Counted from the stretch's first letter, positions 25,601 through 40,000 are shown. The stretch: 64,000 nucleotides of DNA from Acridotheres tristis (GCA_037013685.1 CM072894.1:29821529-29885528); one strand, 5' to 3'. Made by a program: numbers and translations. Notes: generated from the letters alone by a model not told the origin.

Positions 25601-28600
25601 GAAATCATCTCGAGCAGCAGAAGCTGTCAGTGTGTTCAGCTTCCCTCCCACACTCCAGTCTCCCCAGGCACCCAGGAGATGCTCAGCTGGGAGTAGGAAG
25701 GTTTCTCCTTTTTTATTCCCACCTTCTGATAAAATAGAATGAAATCCACAATAGCAGTATACTCCACTTCTGCTGAACATAAATGATCTGAGAATCAATA
25801 CAAATAATTATTTAACCATATGTATAATGCAGACAATTTATTTGGCTTATTCCCTTTGCCCTTACCCTCACAAAAATTCTGTTGGTACAGCAAAAACAGG
25901 CAATATGCCAATACATTGAAGTGTTTAAGGTAAACACATCACTCCTGTGCATTTTCACATCACTGTGTGCCTGCTCCTCTGCCTCACACATGGGGAACCA
26001 GGAGCCCCAGTAGCTAGGCTGTGTTCTTATTATGCCATAACACAAAACATGGAAAGTAAATGTGTGATACATTTTGAAATTTATGATGTAAACTTAGCTC
26101 GGGAGAACAGTTATCTCTGCAATTTCACTGGACACAGTGCTTGGTCTTTCAGGCTGGAAGAGCTGTGCTTCACGATGGTTAAAAATGGATTAGGGAGATT
26201 GTGAACAAGTCAGAATAAATTGGCAGAAACATCAGTAACCCTCATCACACCTCCTTAGGGGTTGCTTACAAATGGGTGAGCAAGGCTTGGAGTCCCACAT
26301 TTAATACTTTCATTCTGGCAGAAGGAGCATGCACATGGCACAGAGCAACAGATGTCCCTGTTACAGGACAAAATAAAGCACTTTGGAAGCTACTGCCTCA
26401 CAGTAGAGAACAATGCTGTCTCTATCACTGCCCAAAATCTCTGTCAGAGTTTGCATTGGCTTCACTTGTGCACAGATCACAAACCCAGAAACCTCTGATC
26501 CCCTTGAGCGCATTCAGATGATGAGGAAAGCACCTTAGCAAACGCAATAGGGAATTTTCTCCTCCCAAAGGAAATAAAAGAGCTCTTTAGTAGCATTTTC
26601 CCAGTATTTCGCAATCAGTCCAACGCAATTCCTTCTGTGTTGTCACTGTAGGATTTGCACCAGACTAGGGCAGGGATGTCAGGACAAGGGAGCAACAAAA
26701 ATCTGATCCACACCCACTGCAGGCTATTGCAAGGCACCTGCTGACCTCATGGGCTTTGACTGCAGCCCTTGGAGGACCCCTCACACTGCTACAGGAATTC
26801 TTAGAAGGTCACCTACCTCAAACATAGCAGGATTAATACTTGCTGAAATCCCCCTGCAGAGCTGATGGGGGGCAGGAAGGCTGAGGAAGAAGTCAGAGGG
26901 CAATTCCCACACCCCCACCATCAGCTGCTGCAAATTAATGCTGAATGAGACACGTGGAGAGGAAGCCTACATGTAGAACACAGAGCAATCCAGCTGCAAA
27001 GATGTCAAGACAATCAACTAGGCAGGATAATTTTTTTGCTTTTTTTAAGAGCAATTATATTGAGAAAAATTTAGCCCTAATGGTTTATGCATTTTTTAAA
27101 ACTAATTGCTATAGAATGAAATTAAGTAACCAGATTATCTCCTTTATGATCTATCCATCAAAAGCCTTGTATCTCTTGCATTTCAACAGGCTGAGGAGCT
27201 CATGGCTGAGCCCTCTCTGCTTCTGAAGGACAAATAGATTGTATAGGGAGGGAGGAGGAAGAGAACAGGTAAATTCTCTGGGTATTTTCCTTTGGGCACT
27301 GTAGTTCATCATAAAAGTAGGGTTTTTAACATTTATGATCTCTGGCAGAATTTTAGTTTCCCGTTGTAGGCATTTTGAGATGTGCAATAAAGTGTTACTG
27401 CGTTCACCTGGAGAGAGTTAGAAGTTTGGTTTAGCAGTATTCTGAAAAACTTCGTGCAAATGCTTTCACTCATAAAGATGGACAATCCAGCTGCTGTGTC
27501 TGAAAAGGTGTATGATGCATGCTAAGGAACAATTCGAATGTCAAAAAACAGAATAATTAAAATAAAGAAGGAAATAAAGAAGGTGAGTGAGATAAATAGC
27601 TCTTAATTTTGTTTTATCTTATAATATAATATTGTATTTTATAATATACAATTACATCTAACATAACCTTCCTATCTCTACATAAACCCTTAGGTCTGGA
27701 ATTAGATTCTACAGTAGTCTGGGTCTGGCACAGATTCTCCACAAAGCAGCAACTGTATAAAACCTCCTTCCCTTTTCTCCTCATCCATGTTAATCTATTC
27801 TGTAATTATGGTCCCCGAATCACCTGTAGATACATTTCTGCATCACCCAGTGCAGTTTATAATTCTCTACAGCTCTTAAAATGGTCAGACGTGCCAGTTC
27901 ATACATTACATTACACATCTGGAGACACTCAAATGAGACATTGACAATCTGAATAATCAATTTACTTGGACAATCTGATATCCCCCCTCCACAAGCTGGA
28001 TGTGTTCTTTCACTTCCCTGACATTATTGTAATTGCTTGAACCACTTTTGCTAGGGTATTTTTTCCAACCTTAATTATCTTGTCATTTATTATTAGGTAT
28101 TTTAATATGGCCATTAAATGTCACACATAGCTTTCAGTTTTTTCTCTCTGTCTGGTTCACAGTCCTGTAATTTAGAAAGGTCCAGCCATTTGCATATTTT
28201 TATACTTTGACATGTTTAAAACTTTGCTCAATGCTAGGTTTATTACAACATTAAACTGATGAACTTGCTGCAATAATCAATGTATAAATAATCAATTTAA
28301 TGCTATAATAAAGGAAACATGAAACAGCCAACTCTGTTGAGTGTGCTGAGCTGCAGTGACATTTGGTGGTCATGCACGGCAGCATTTGTAGAAGCTTCAT
28401 TTAGAGAAGATGGCAGGTTAATTGGGACAGAACACAAATGCAGTACAACATCCATCATGTGTAGCCAGTGCCAGTGATATAAAAAGGGAAAAAGAACTGG
28501 AAACCTGCTTCCACTCCTTCCAGACACACCCCCTCAAAGTAATATTCAGAATACACAGGTAGCTTGAATTAGCATCAGTATGTTTTTATACATTTATAGG

Positions 28601-31600
28601 AAAATACACAACAATCTCTGCAGGCATCAAGTTCTTTTTCTTCATCTACCAAAAAAAAAAAAAAAAAAAAAATATTGTAGCTTCAGAGTCCCATTGCAGT
28701 TGCTGGATGAAGTGCAGATTTGGCTTCCTCTTATTCAATACTTGGTTCCAGAAACTAATGGAAACCAGAACCAGTATTGGAGGGACAACTAACCAAGTGT
28801 GTGTTACACAGTGCTCCTTGGCTCCTTGTTTACACACCCTCGTGTATTTCCCCTCACCCCAAATCTGTCACTGAGCAAAACTCAAATCAGGATTTGATGA
28901 AGAACTGAAGGCTTCTATGGCAACAACATCAATATTTATCTGTACAAATTACAAGCTTCAGCTAGGATGCTAGAAAAGGGCTCTTAAATCTTTCAGATTG
29001 ATCAACAGCCATATTTTATACTGCAATTTGTGTATCAGTATTTGAGATGTGCTCTCTTCCCTTCCCAGGGTGCCATGCTCACATCATGACAATTACAGAG
29101 GAACCAAGACTGATATGCTGAGAAACAGTAATTGACAGTCAAAGTTTGCTCTGCAGATGGATTAAACTGTAAAAGAGACTGGTTTGAAAAAAAGTGGGTG
29201 CTTATCACTGATTCAATTTTTAACATGCTGAGGTTGAACTGAATTTTTTTTTCAGTAAAACCATAATCCTAAATTGAACTACCAGAAGAGGTTAGGCTTT
29301 CTTTTTATTTTCCCCTTTTTCATGGACTGAAGGGGCAAGACATGGCAGGTACCCTTCATCCATCACATCAGCAGAGGTGGTGAACCACTGTTCATCCCCT
29401 GCAGGATCAAGCAGCTGATCCAGACAGGTCCTTACCTGCAGGACCTGAGGACTCTGTGCCACTTCAGCTGGAAAGACCTTGTGCAGGGCATAGGCAACAA
29501 CTCTGCTTGCAGGTCAGCAGCCCAGCTCATGGGGAATTTTGAATACAAGGGTTCTCCCCTCTCCCCTCTGAAAGATTTGCATCCTGTCTACAAGATTTGC
29601 TCTAGCTCTGGTTGTACCCAGATAATGAGGCTATAGTCCCAAATGCTTAATTAGTGTCTTGATCAGGAGGGAGTAGGTATCACTGCTGTACAGTGACTTC
29701 TTTGCATGTGAGGCAATTCCTCCTCACACATTAACAAGATTTTGGGCAGAGCAGCCAAAAGTGTTTCTTTGGGAAACTGGAGACCCCAGCAGTAACAGTG
29801 TGTACACAGACTGTGCGATAGGAAAACAGTCCCTAAAAAAATGCAATTAAAATGTACAACCAGTTTGATATGTTTAAATCTGTGATGAGCCTTCAGACTC
29901 AGAGAAAGAATATAATTATTGATAGTAAAATAGTATTAAGGGTGAGGGAAAAACCATAATTAATCCATGGTTAGATAAGCTGTAGCTCTGCCTGCAGATG
30001 GGTTACAATGTTGGTCCTGTGTAGTTTTCACTGACGTTTCTTTCCCTGCTGAACACAAAGTACTGAAGGACTGGAGGGGTTGCCTTCTCCCTCAGCCGAG
30101 CACCACCACCCACTTCCCAAACACTTCAGGGTCATGAACACATTTCAAAGGGCCACTTTGGAAAACTTTCCTTTGTCCCTTGGAAGAGTAGGATTTTACC
30201 ACTCACTTTTTCCAGAACAACCCTGCAGGGGAAATGAGAGCAGATATGAGAACCAGCTTCTTCCAGCCTCTAATACCACTCCAAACCATTCCCTGGACAG
30301 ATTCCCAGTTCCCCAAGAAGGGCAAGCAGAGAAGTTTCTCCTTTCAACTCCACAGCTCCCTTTCTCTCCCTCCTTTCCCAAGGAGGCTTTGGGGCTGCTG
30401 CTGCCAACACTGTCCCCACCATGGCAGCTTTTAAACTCCTCCCTAGGGCCATAGGAAGGCAATGCAAACATCAGGAGAGCACTGATGTTTTCTTCTTGTC
30501 AGTGAACCCACACAGCACTAGATAAGTCTGGCACTCAGCCTCGCAGGTTTGCTCTCTGCTATAATGAATGAATACTCAGTAGCAAACCAAAGAAATTGGA
30601 CCTTCTCATCACATCATAGGAAGATATAAAGAGTCTCATTCTAATGCTGTTTAAGAACCACATTTCCACTTCTTCACTCAGTATAAACAGCACCTTGCTC
30701 TATTTTCCCACTGTGCCGAGGCCTCTTCTTGAAGCACTGTGTTCTTCAAAACCATCTGAACCCCTGCTCTTTCAATTTTTTATTGCTAAGCTCCTAGCTT
30801 ACACTCTGAGCTTTGATTTTAAAATTTATTTTATAAGAAAATGACTGATAGGGACTCAGGTCCCTTTTGGAAAAACATACCCATAATCTGCTTCCAGCCC
30901 CATCTGAGAAAGAAGTTGTTGAACAAAATTTAGGATAAAGCAAAGCTACGAAATTTTATATGCTCTCTCACAGTACTCACTTTTAAGCGTAAAAAATCTG
31001 CCTAAATCAATTTTCCACACTGCCTTTTCTTTTGTCTTAATTCTGATTATACTGGCAAATCACCATACTTATCCCTTCATGTTCCTCAACTTACTTATGT
31101 ATATTTTTTGTATGACATTCTAATTTTTTCACGTGCTGTTCAACAAGCTCTCCTTCAAATATTTCCCTGGTATTCAGATTCTCTGTATTTCCATAAGCAA
31201 TTCCTAAAAAAAAAGTAAGCTCTCCTGTTCAAACTCAGTGCAATTTCCACTGCAACTAAAAAATCTGTGAGCCCAATAAATTTAGTGTCTACTACTACCC
31301 AAAAGGAAGAACAGTTAACCTGGCAATGTAAATATCTTTAAATGTAACAATTTTCACTCTTGAAAAATGAAATATTTTACTGCAACTGCTTATTTCAAAT
31401 GTGGAATTATATTCAACAGAATTCTTATCTTATAATGGCTGTCTGAAATGTAGGATATAAATTAAACACAGGAGTGAAAATCCGTAAGAAACCATGTCAC
31501 TCATCCTTCTTTTGTGGAAATAACAGAATGATCTGGCTTTCCTGCCTTAGTTGAAAGTTTACTGAATCAAGCACTGGCTACACTTGTCTCTAAGGTTACC

Positions 31601-32981
31601 AGTGCACCACTTTATTTTAGAGTGGCAGCTCTGTATAGAGCAACATATTGCAATAAAGTGTCTCTGAGCGTGTCTTCCCAGAACACTTTCCTTTCTTAAC
31701 CCTCTCCTAATGGTGCTGAACACCTTCTTAAGGCTGGACTCCACACACTCTTTCATTTGTCAAATGCATGTGCCAGGAAGAGACTGAGGGGTGGAACAAA
31801 CCAGAGCATCTCTTCAGGCACATGCTGCTCTCTATTAGGATTTTGGAGGCATCATTTTATTAAAAGAGCTCTTCTGCAGTTTTATCAGACACAAGATATT
31901 CTGTCCACGCATTGTACGCCCTTTCCTTTTTTTTCCCACGAGGAAGCTGGAGCATTCTCAGTCCCTGCAGGAGCTGTAATTGCTGCCAGCTGCTCTGCCA
32001 GCTGCGTGTGGCGAGTGGGTCACCAAGTGCCCTGGCCAGGGTACCACCCTCACCTCAGACAAACTGGAGAACAGCAAGATGCCCATATTGCTCTGTCATT
32101 TTAAACAATATTCTTACTATTACCAAGGCAGGAACTGCACACCCTTTCCCATCGGCTGTGCTCTTTGATGGAATGAACTCTGGGATTAGGAATCCCCTCC
32201 ACAGAGAGCTGGGAAGGTTCTGCACTGAATGGGGGGTGGGAACACCTGCCTGAACAGGTACCTGCTCCCCACACCAGCCTTGGGACATCAGCAGCTAAAT
32301 CCCCACAGAAGCACCCCTGAGAGCTGACCTCTCAGCTCACTTAGGACACAAAACACATTAGAGTAGGAAACATCAATTTCCTTAGGGAAGTATTACCTAA
32401 GCACCTCCTTACCAATTATATTCCCTCTGATGGTTTCATCAATCAGAAGCTTTTTCTTTTTCTTTTTTTTTTTTCTTTGCTCATGAAATCTAAAATAGAG
32501 ATGTTACCACTTTATGGGATATTTTAATTAAAAGGAATTGTATATATATATATTTGTGTCCTCATTGAGTATAGGCATCATTAAATCAATTTTGTTGTTG
32601 CTAAGTTCCACTTAGATTAAATAGGATATTGGATTTCTAAACTAATTATACAGGAAAGAGGTCTAGTCCTGAGTTTAATGGAAACTTTGGACTGCATACA
32701 CTCAGGTGGTTTAATTTCCTCAATTCTATCCAAATACCCACTCTAACAACATTGTAATCTGCAGACATTGGAAAACAAATATTTTATTCAGCACTGCACA
32801 TTTAGGTGCTACATTTGTAAGATGCCTGTAGTTTTACCCCCTCAATGAGAGAATCACTACCACTTGTCACACACCTACCTCCTTGAAGTCGGCCTCCTTC
32901 TCCACTTTCATATCTGAAATGCAACAGAACTTTAACTAAATTCTTTCTTTCCTTTTTAAAGCTCCAGGCACCTGGGAAGCT
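22651..32981. other. intergenic, no supported gene
   Basis: Mostly AT-rich, with GC-richer patches at about 22900-23220, 24420-24560, 29330-29560 and 30060-30470. Several overlapping short ORFs on both strands occur in those patches without recognisable motifs. A short (TA)n lies at 32541-32553. Confidence 0.65.
28651..28672 (+). repeat. 22-bp poly-A run
   Basis: A pure A22 tract in the non-coding region. There is no AATAAA at the expected distance upstream, so it does not look like a retrocopy tail. Confidence 0.9.
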
Positions 32982-33334
32982 GTGACTCTCCTTAGCCACA
33001 TCCCAGGAGCTCCTCATTCTCTGTAGCACTCTTGAAAAATCATCCAGAGGATAAAGAGAAGGAATCTCAAAGCCACTGTAGAAGTGCAGAAGATGCATCA
33101 GCAATCAATACCAGCGAGGCTCTTCCTTCCCTGGAGGAAACTGACTCGCCAGGATGAGTTGCTTGCAATAGATATAAAACACCAGGACCACTGCACCTTG
33201 CCTGTGTACTTTTAATCTGTGCAGAAGAAAGTGGTATTCAGGATCTTTGGGTCGTCTTCCCCTTGCTTGGTTCTTCAGTAAGGTCTAATAAACCCGTGAG
33301 GAGGGATACAAAGTCACACCTTGTATCCTCTGCA
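32982..33334 (+). mobile_element. possible solo LTR
   Basis: The plus strand has TATAAAA at 33173-33179, then AATAAA 108 nt further on (33287-33292), then a T-containing tail ending CCTCTGCA at 33334. This TATA-R-poly(A)-CA layout is that of an LTR. A TG start near 32982 is a guess. No flanking retroviral coding or target duplication was seen. An unrelated chance arrangement cannot be excluded. Confidence 0.4.
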
Positions 33335-36300
33335 TTTTATTAAAGGAGCCAATACTCAATATTCCAAGTTTCCAAGGAGAATCTTTGGCTTCAGATCAAA
33401 TAAAAACTCTTCTGTCTTAAAAGGTGTGCTTGCTCAGCTAAATGAACCTAACTGACTCCATACTCAAAGTGCCAGAGCTGAGAGAACAATCTTCACTTTC
33501 AGCCACCAAGAGAGATACACATGCCAAAAACTGAGCAACAAGGAGCAGTTGGTTATAGCAAATCACAGCAGACATTGATAGAAGCTGGTCATAAATAATT
33601 CCATCCTTGCTGCCAAAAGATCAAATAAATTAATTTTTAAAAATAACAAGCTTTTCTTTGTACTCAGTCTGGGGAAAGTATTCCAATTGACATGCAGTTA
33701 TGCCTGGTTTTGTAATATAATTGAAATTTCAATATGACCTACAGGTTTCATGGATTTTGCAAGTTGTAGTAGCAGAAAAAGGAGAGAGGAAATCAAGAAG
33801 GTAAAGGTAAGATCTAGCAAGGAGTAAATGGATATGCCGATTCCCTAGCTTTCATGAATTAATAGCTATAGTCTACACTTGTGCTCTTTCAGTGCAATGT
33901 GTACTAATTCTTGCTCACTACTGTAAGTCACCTAGAGTGTTAATGATTGCCATTACTTATGATGTAAAATCTGACAAGTAACACTGTTCAGTTGTGCTGT
34001 AAGTGGAAGGATTTTCAACAAGTCAGCAAAGGTAAAGGAATATCCTACACCAAAGTCTTCAATTTAATTAGCAGAGCCTGCATCTGGCAAACGCTTTTGC
34101 AATATCTGAATTCAACTCATAAAAATATCATTAAGAGCAATTAATTTGTATCTGATGCTCACTACTGTGTATACAATTACATAAAAATACCTGTATTTGT
34201 AGGACTGTTAGAAATCATAAAAACATTAAAAGCATACCACATTTCCACCCAGATTTCAGATAACAGGTTTTTTAAACATACCAGTCTTGCCAAAGGCATT
34301 CCTATAGAAGGCCATGTCCTATGACATGTTCAGGCAGGAAAACTGGAGGTGGGATGTTGGGATAGAACGAATAGGGAATGGGGTCCTGAAACAGAACTAT
34401 AGGGAAACGAGGAAACGGCGTGGGATCCAAAGATCTGGGATAACACATTTCCTGAGCACTTGCTACTGCTGAGACACAAGCCTTGTTTGCTTCCTTTTGC
34501 AGGTAACTGAACACAGCTAAATGTGACACACAGCAAATATGAGCATGGAGGGGCTGCTTTGCAGAGAAACACCAGCACATTTTGGAGGAATTGGCTTTTT
34601 CCCGTATCCTCCACACGCCGAGCCCATGCTCAGCACGCACCCACAGCCTGTGTTTCCTGCATGGGCCTTTGGCTGAAATTGGGAAAAACCACCTGGCTGA
34701 ACTCAGCTGGATGAGCTCATTCACCATGTCTGGTTAGGAGAAGCAGCAGCATTGTCAGGTGAGCGTTTATTGAGTGATGGGTGTAATTTATAAAATCACA
34801 AAGCAGCAGTCCCAGCCAACAGAAGACTTGAAAACGACGTTCCTCCATAGAAAACAGATTTGCAGAACCTTGTTTGAATTCTGCTCTTACTTTTTTTGTT
34901 GTTTTGTGTGATCTTACTGTAGTGCACATCACAGCCCCCATAAATTATACCCTACCTACACTATACATATGTACTCCATATGTCCTATAAATACCACAAA
35001 GCAAAGCCATACTTTGTGGTGACACTGGGACCCAAACAAGATATCATTGCACATTAAAATTGTATTAAACTAATTGAAAAGTAGTTGAACATTGCTAACA
35101 AAACAAGAGAAATACTGAACATTAAAAGACAAGAGACTTCTCAGTGTTCAATAAAACCACGCCTTTTAGACAAATTAATATTTTGCATCATAAAAAAAAA
35201 TCCTAACAGTGAAAGAAAATATTCCAGAAGGAAGTGATGAGTAAAAAAGCTTCAGGTGATTTTTCATTACATTAAAAACAATTCCCATTCTCATAAAATG
35301 TGCAGAACGTTACATCTTAAATAGCATATTTACCTTCAAAAATTACTTTCTTTTTAGTCTTGCAAGAAATTAAACCTTAATTAGATAGGAAAGTATTTGG
35401 AACATATCCAGAAATAAAAAAAACTACAGCTATTACCCTATAAGTGGCACAGCATCTGTCAGGATTTTCCACATACCTTCAGGAAGATATCTCAGATTAA
35501 GCCAACACTGTTCTTGCTTTCTGTGATCAGAGTTAATATTCTGCAGACCCAAACTGGCTGCTTTGTTTATTTCAAAGTTTCAATTTCTATTGCTGTACTT
35601 TTCCCTGGCAAATGAATGGATGCATGAGGGGCTCACCCTCTGAATAAATAATAAAATCTAACCTGTCAGATCTTCCTTTGCCTAGAATGGAAAACATTTC
35701 ATTCCTCTGTGATGCTGTTGAAACTAAATCTTGTTGCAGGAGGTGGAATGAGCAGCCTTGGAATAAGAACTAATGTGTGTTTGAGCTATGTCACCACCTT
35801 GATGGACATCAGAATCCCATCTGAGACCAGATGGGAGGAAAGGAAGATGCACTATACAAAATATGTCTTCACTGAGGAGTAAAGCATTACTCAATGGCAT
35901 TATATATGGTTAATAAACTGTCTTTATCTGAAACTATAATTTAATATTTATGTGTCTAATTTACATGTGACAAAGTAGCATATTCTAAAATTAGAGTGTA
36001 ACCAGCAAACTATTAACTACCATAAACAATACCAAAACACAACTCAAACATATTTTAAGGAAAGAATAGATACATTTTGTACTGGGGAATGATTTCAATT
36101 GCAGATATTGTTTTAAATACAGCTGTCAATTACATCTTGAAAAAATTTCTTCAAGCTGAGAAAGATTTTCTGCTTAGGGATTGCTGTGTATATACATTAA
36201 GACCAAGAGCACACCACCAAAAAGTCCCCTATTGGTTACTAGTAGGTACAGTAATAATTGTAAATGCTGAAATTGAGTGGGGGAAATAATTTTCAATATC

Positions 36301-36816
36301 CATGTTATATGATGCACTAGACAATATCCCCTTACAGCAGAAACTAGAGAAAATATCGTGCCCTTTATTATCTCTGTGGTTTCTTACGTGTAATAGACAG
36401 CAGAAGAATTGCACTTATTGTAACATTACAGTGTTAGATTGCAGTTCACCTTTTAGAATATTAGTGGCCATAATACTTATGATAGGTTGTGCCTTATGCA
36501 AAGATGAATAAAGATGTGCATTTAAATTAAAAAAAAAAACCCAAACAAAAACAAGCAACCACTTACAGAACCAACAGTGAGGCTTAACATAACAAACATG
36601 CACTAACCCTACACTTATGCAAAACTAAGTTCTCCCAGGAAACTGTAACCAACTGTTGACCTTCCACAAAGGTAAAGGTTTTGTCCCTTGGTAATATGTT
36701 TGGACTTTGTAGTCGAATTCCAGTTTATTAGCTCATTGTCTGTAAATGTGCTGTTCCACTGTGGTATCCTTTAGCTGCCCTTGAGCTTCTGCAGAATCTG
36801 CAATCTTACAGTCACT
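33335..36816. other. DPP10 3' flank, possible distal 3' UTR
   Basis: AT-rich sequence directly downstream of DPP10; part of it could be 3' UTR if distal poly(A) sites are used. Two consecutive small plus-strand ORFs (36077-36289 and 36302-36511) are followed by AATAAA and an A11 run near 36520-36540. No coding homology is recognised. Confidence 0.55.
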
Positions 36817-36834
36817 TTTATTTAAGGTTTTATT
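36817..36834 (-). promoter_or_regulatory. candidate DPP10 poly(A) signals
   Basis: Two minus-strand AATAAA hexamers (TTTATT on the plus strand, at 36829-36834 and 36817-36822) lie about 47-65 nt past the stop codon. Further copies occur at 36724-36729 and 36364-36369. Which is used cannot be decided from sequence; a short 3' UTR ending near 36800 is possible, but neuronal genes often use distal sites. Confidence 0.35.
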
Positions 36835-36880
36835 GAGCCGCAGAGTTAAGTCCCCCTCAGTACTACACAAATAGGCTGCC

Positions 36881-37018
36881 TTATTCATCCTCTTCAGGTT
36901 CCTGTGGTAAAATTGGTGTCTCCTCCTTTAAACAAGCACTAAAAAACCCAAGGATTGTGCTGTAAAGGTGATATTTGCTTTTCTCAGAAGCAATGTTATG
37001 ACCTTCATCCGGGTAGAT
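36881..37018 (-). CDS. DPP10: DPP10 terminal coding exon (about exon 26) with stop codon
   Basis: This holds 138 coding nt after acceptor TGCTAG. It reads IYPDEGHNIASEKSKYHLYS, TILGFFSACLKEE and the tail TPILPQEPEEDE, then TAA (36883-36881). DEGHN keeps the triad histidine position. The extreme acidic tail is typical of DPP10 and unlike DPP4. The cysteine in SACL is the expected disulfide partner of FKCG. The transcribed exon continues to lower coordinates as 3' UTR of unknown length. Confidence 0.97.
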   Translation of the reverse strand: MYPDEGHNIASEKSKYHLYSTILGFFSACLKEETPILPQEPEEDE

Positions 37019-40000
37019 CTAGCAGAGGAGAAAGGAAAAAAAGTGAATAGTTTTTAAAGGCTTTTCAAATATTTAGCACTCTAATTTTCTTTCTCTGATC
37101 TTCAACATGTTTTAGATGACAACAGGATGATAACATTAGTTTTATGGCATCAAGAAAAGCTAATAAAACCCAAAGTAAGACTCATTCTCTTAGAATCTGA
37201 ACTTGCATAAAACAACCACTGCAGTGGGATCTGCAGAAGTGAAAAAGTTTATTTTCTCAGCCATTATGCTTACAACAGTTGGCTTTAGCTGGCATTTTCA
37301 ATAGTGTCTAGGCATCCAAATCCCATTAACATCCATGAGATTAATTACCTCACGTTTTTAGGGACCTCTCAATATTTCAACTTCTAAGCGTTAGGCAAAA
37401 ACCCTTTGTATTCACATCTTCCTATCTGGTCTAAACCCCATCTTCTCTCTCTCCTAGGGTGGATGTGGGCATTTTTATCTCTTAAAACAAATACCACTGG
37501 GAATTTCTCCCAAGTGAGGCTGAGCAAACCTTTGCAGGCTGAATGAAAAAAACCCAGTCCACAAGACAAGAGACCTGAGGAGGCCTTAGCAAAAAGCTTC
37601 AGCTGCATCCTCAAACCCAGGTTATCACAAGCTCAACAGGGCTCTGCTGGGAGAGCTCTGTCACTCCTGCTTCATCCTCTCTCCAGAGACCTTCACATCA
37701 CCTCAGTTGCAGCCATGGGCAGCAGGAACAGATTCTACATTTAAAGTCCTTTTCCCTTGCTCAGGTGGCACCAATCCACTTCTTGCCACCTCCTCCCTGA
37801 CACGAGCTCACACTCCAGTGCAAACTACAGGATCACCTAAGCCCAGCAAGGTAGAGGTTTGCAATGGCCAACAAGCATCAGGAGTGTCTGGAGATGCTGA
37901 TTCAATCAAAATCCTCTGCCAGCAGCATCCATGGGCTCCAGGTGAGTCCCATGCAAGCTCGTGCCTTGACAAGAGGCTCTGTTGTGGTCTATCAATAAAT
38001 TTAAATTTTGAAAATAAGGGGAAATTACTGTTATTTGATCTAATACCTTTTTAGATAAAAAGGGACCCAAAGTAGTGACATCTCCACATTACAAAGAGTG
38101 GCTACAGATTCCAGAGCACTCTGTACAGAATGGTAGGATAAACAGGAAAAAAGAATGATGAGAGAGAGAGGAGAAACAGCCCAGGAGAATGACAAGATGA
38201 TATAGCTCCTGACATCCATATTAACGGTGAGAAAAACGGGATTAAACAGAGTTCGAACTGCAAATTGAGGTAATACCACTGTATTGTGGTAGAGAGGGTC
38301 ATTCGCAGTTTAGAAATAGCAGCAAGAGGTTAAATGTTCAACTATGTTTATAGGAAAAGCCACAGGTGCACATACCTGCATAGTGTAATTAGCCCCAGCT
38401 TTTATTAGATGCTTAATTAGTTCTGCTGAATGCTGGAAGTGAACTTTAGCTGCAGGAAAACATTTGATATTATTAGAAACAGCTACATTAATATGAAATA
38501 CTTATCTGTTACACAGCTTTGGCTGAAAACATTTCCAGGCTCTGTAATTACTGGATCTGAAGCTGACTGTCTCTAAGGCCAGCCCCACCAGTGACAGGGT
38601 GTTACAGCAGAGGTTTGGAGAAGGAGCTGGCAGCCCCAGGGGAAGACACACTTTCCAGACACTTAGTGAGGACTCCTCTGTTTACTCTTGATTTACACAT
38701 ACTGTGATAGCTTAGAGATGGGTAAAGCCATTCTGTTTGAACATTGTGGCATTTTCTAATTTGCTTGAAAGAAAGCACATTGCATTTTCTATTGCTTGCA
38801 CAGGGTCATTACACCCCACTCTTCTTTAGGTAAGGGACTTTCTGGAACCTATCAGTAACCTGACCTTTGTGTGGCAAAACCATTGTCCTGACCCTGCAGA
38901 GTTTAGGCTGCAAGTGGACTGGGCAGTGTCACTGGATGTGATTTTGAGCAGGGGCAGCAGACAATCAGGCTCCCAGGCCAGAGCACCCTGCATTGCTCAG
39001 ACATCTATCAAAGCCCCAATTCCCTCCAGTGCTCAGTTCAGAAGGGCAGAAATTGCTGCTGCCTGTTGCAATCAGTAAAGCCTGAGCCCCTCATGCCTGC
39101 TCAGTCACCCAGAATATTTTCATCCCTCCTTCCTGTGCTCTGGGGAGAAGCACCCCTCTGACTGCACTTTGGATCCATAACACGGGTTTAACAAGTCAAG
39201 GGTGACAGGCTGGCACCAGGCTGTGCATGGGCACTGTCAGCTCAGCCCTCACCAGTGAGAGGCACTCATCCCTTCAGACTGTGTAAGACACCTTCTATTA
39301 TCCCACACCCACCAGAAAATACTGGGAAAGAAGCAGGCATGTCAGTTTGCACAGAGCAGCTGTTTGCATCACTGTAATTTGTGCCTGCACCAAAGCTCAT
39401 TCTTTAGACGTCAGTTAAGAAAGTTCAGAATACACTGCAGAGAAATCTGCAATTACAAATTATCTCAATTGACTCATCTTATGATTCCATCTAAAGTGCT
39501 AGAACTTACCCTGGGTTACTCATTCTCTGTCTTAATCTACTGCTGAAACTATTGGTGCTATTAAAAGGTTCTGTGTAGCTTCAGCTTCAGAAGGTCTGGC
39601 AGTACCTTGTAATTAATTAGATGAAAAGATTAACTTCCCATTTGGTGATGTACTTCACCAGCTGTACTGATAATTCTGCAGAATTTGTATGAATTTAAAA
39701 CAACATTAAAAATGTATGTTTTTCTATTAATAATTCATGTAGTACCTTTCCCTAGCAACACAGAGGTCCACAAGATTTAAACAAATTAAAACATACAGCA
39801 CCTAAAAGGTGCAAATCCTCAGCAAAGAAAAGCATCACCAGCTCATAGTTAGAAGTGACAGTTGAAACAAAAGGAAAAAGTCCTATCAGAGGAAAAATGA
39901 AACTCCAAAGGTACTTGCTAGTACATTTGTATATAGTACCTCATCAGCCCTTGAACACCTGCCTATCAGAAGCTCTGACTCCAAATTAGTTGCATCTATA

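Noticed and set aside
28651..28672. A22 as a retrocopy tail
   Set aside because: No poly(A) signal at the proper distance, no recognisable upstream gene copy and no target duplication.
34302..34727. 141-codon minus-strand ORF with a proline-rich end
   Set aside because: There is no recognisable homology or conserved start context, and an alternative frame is also open. Not enough to call a gene.
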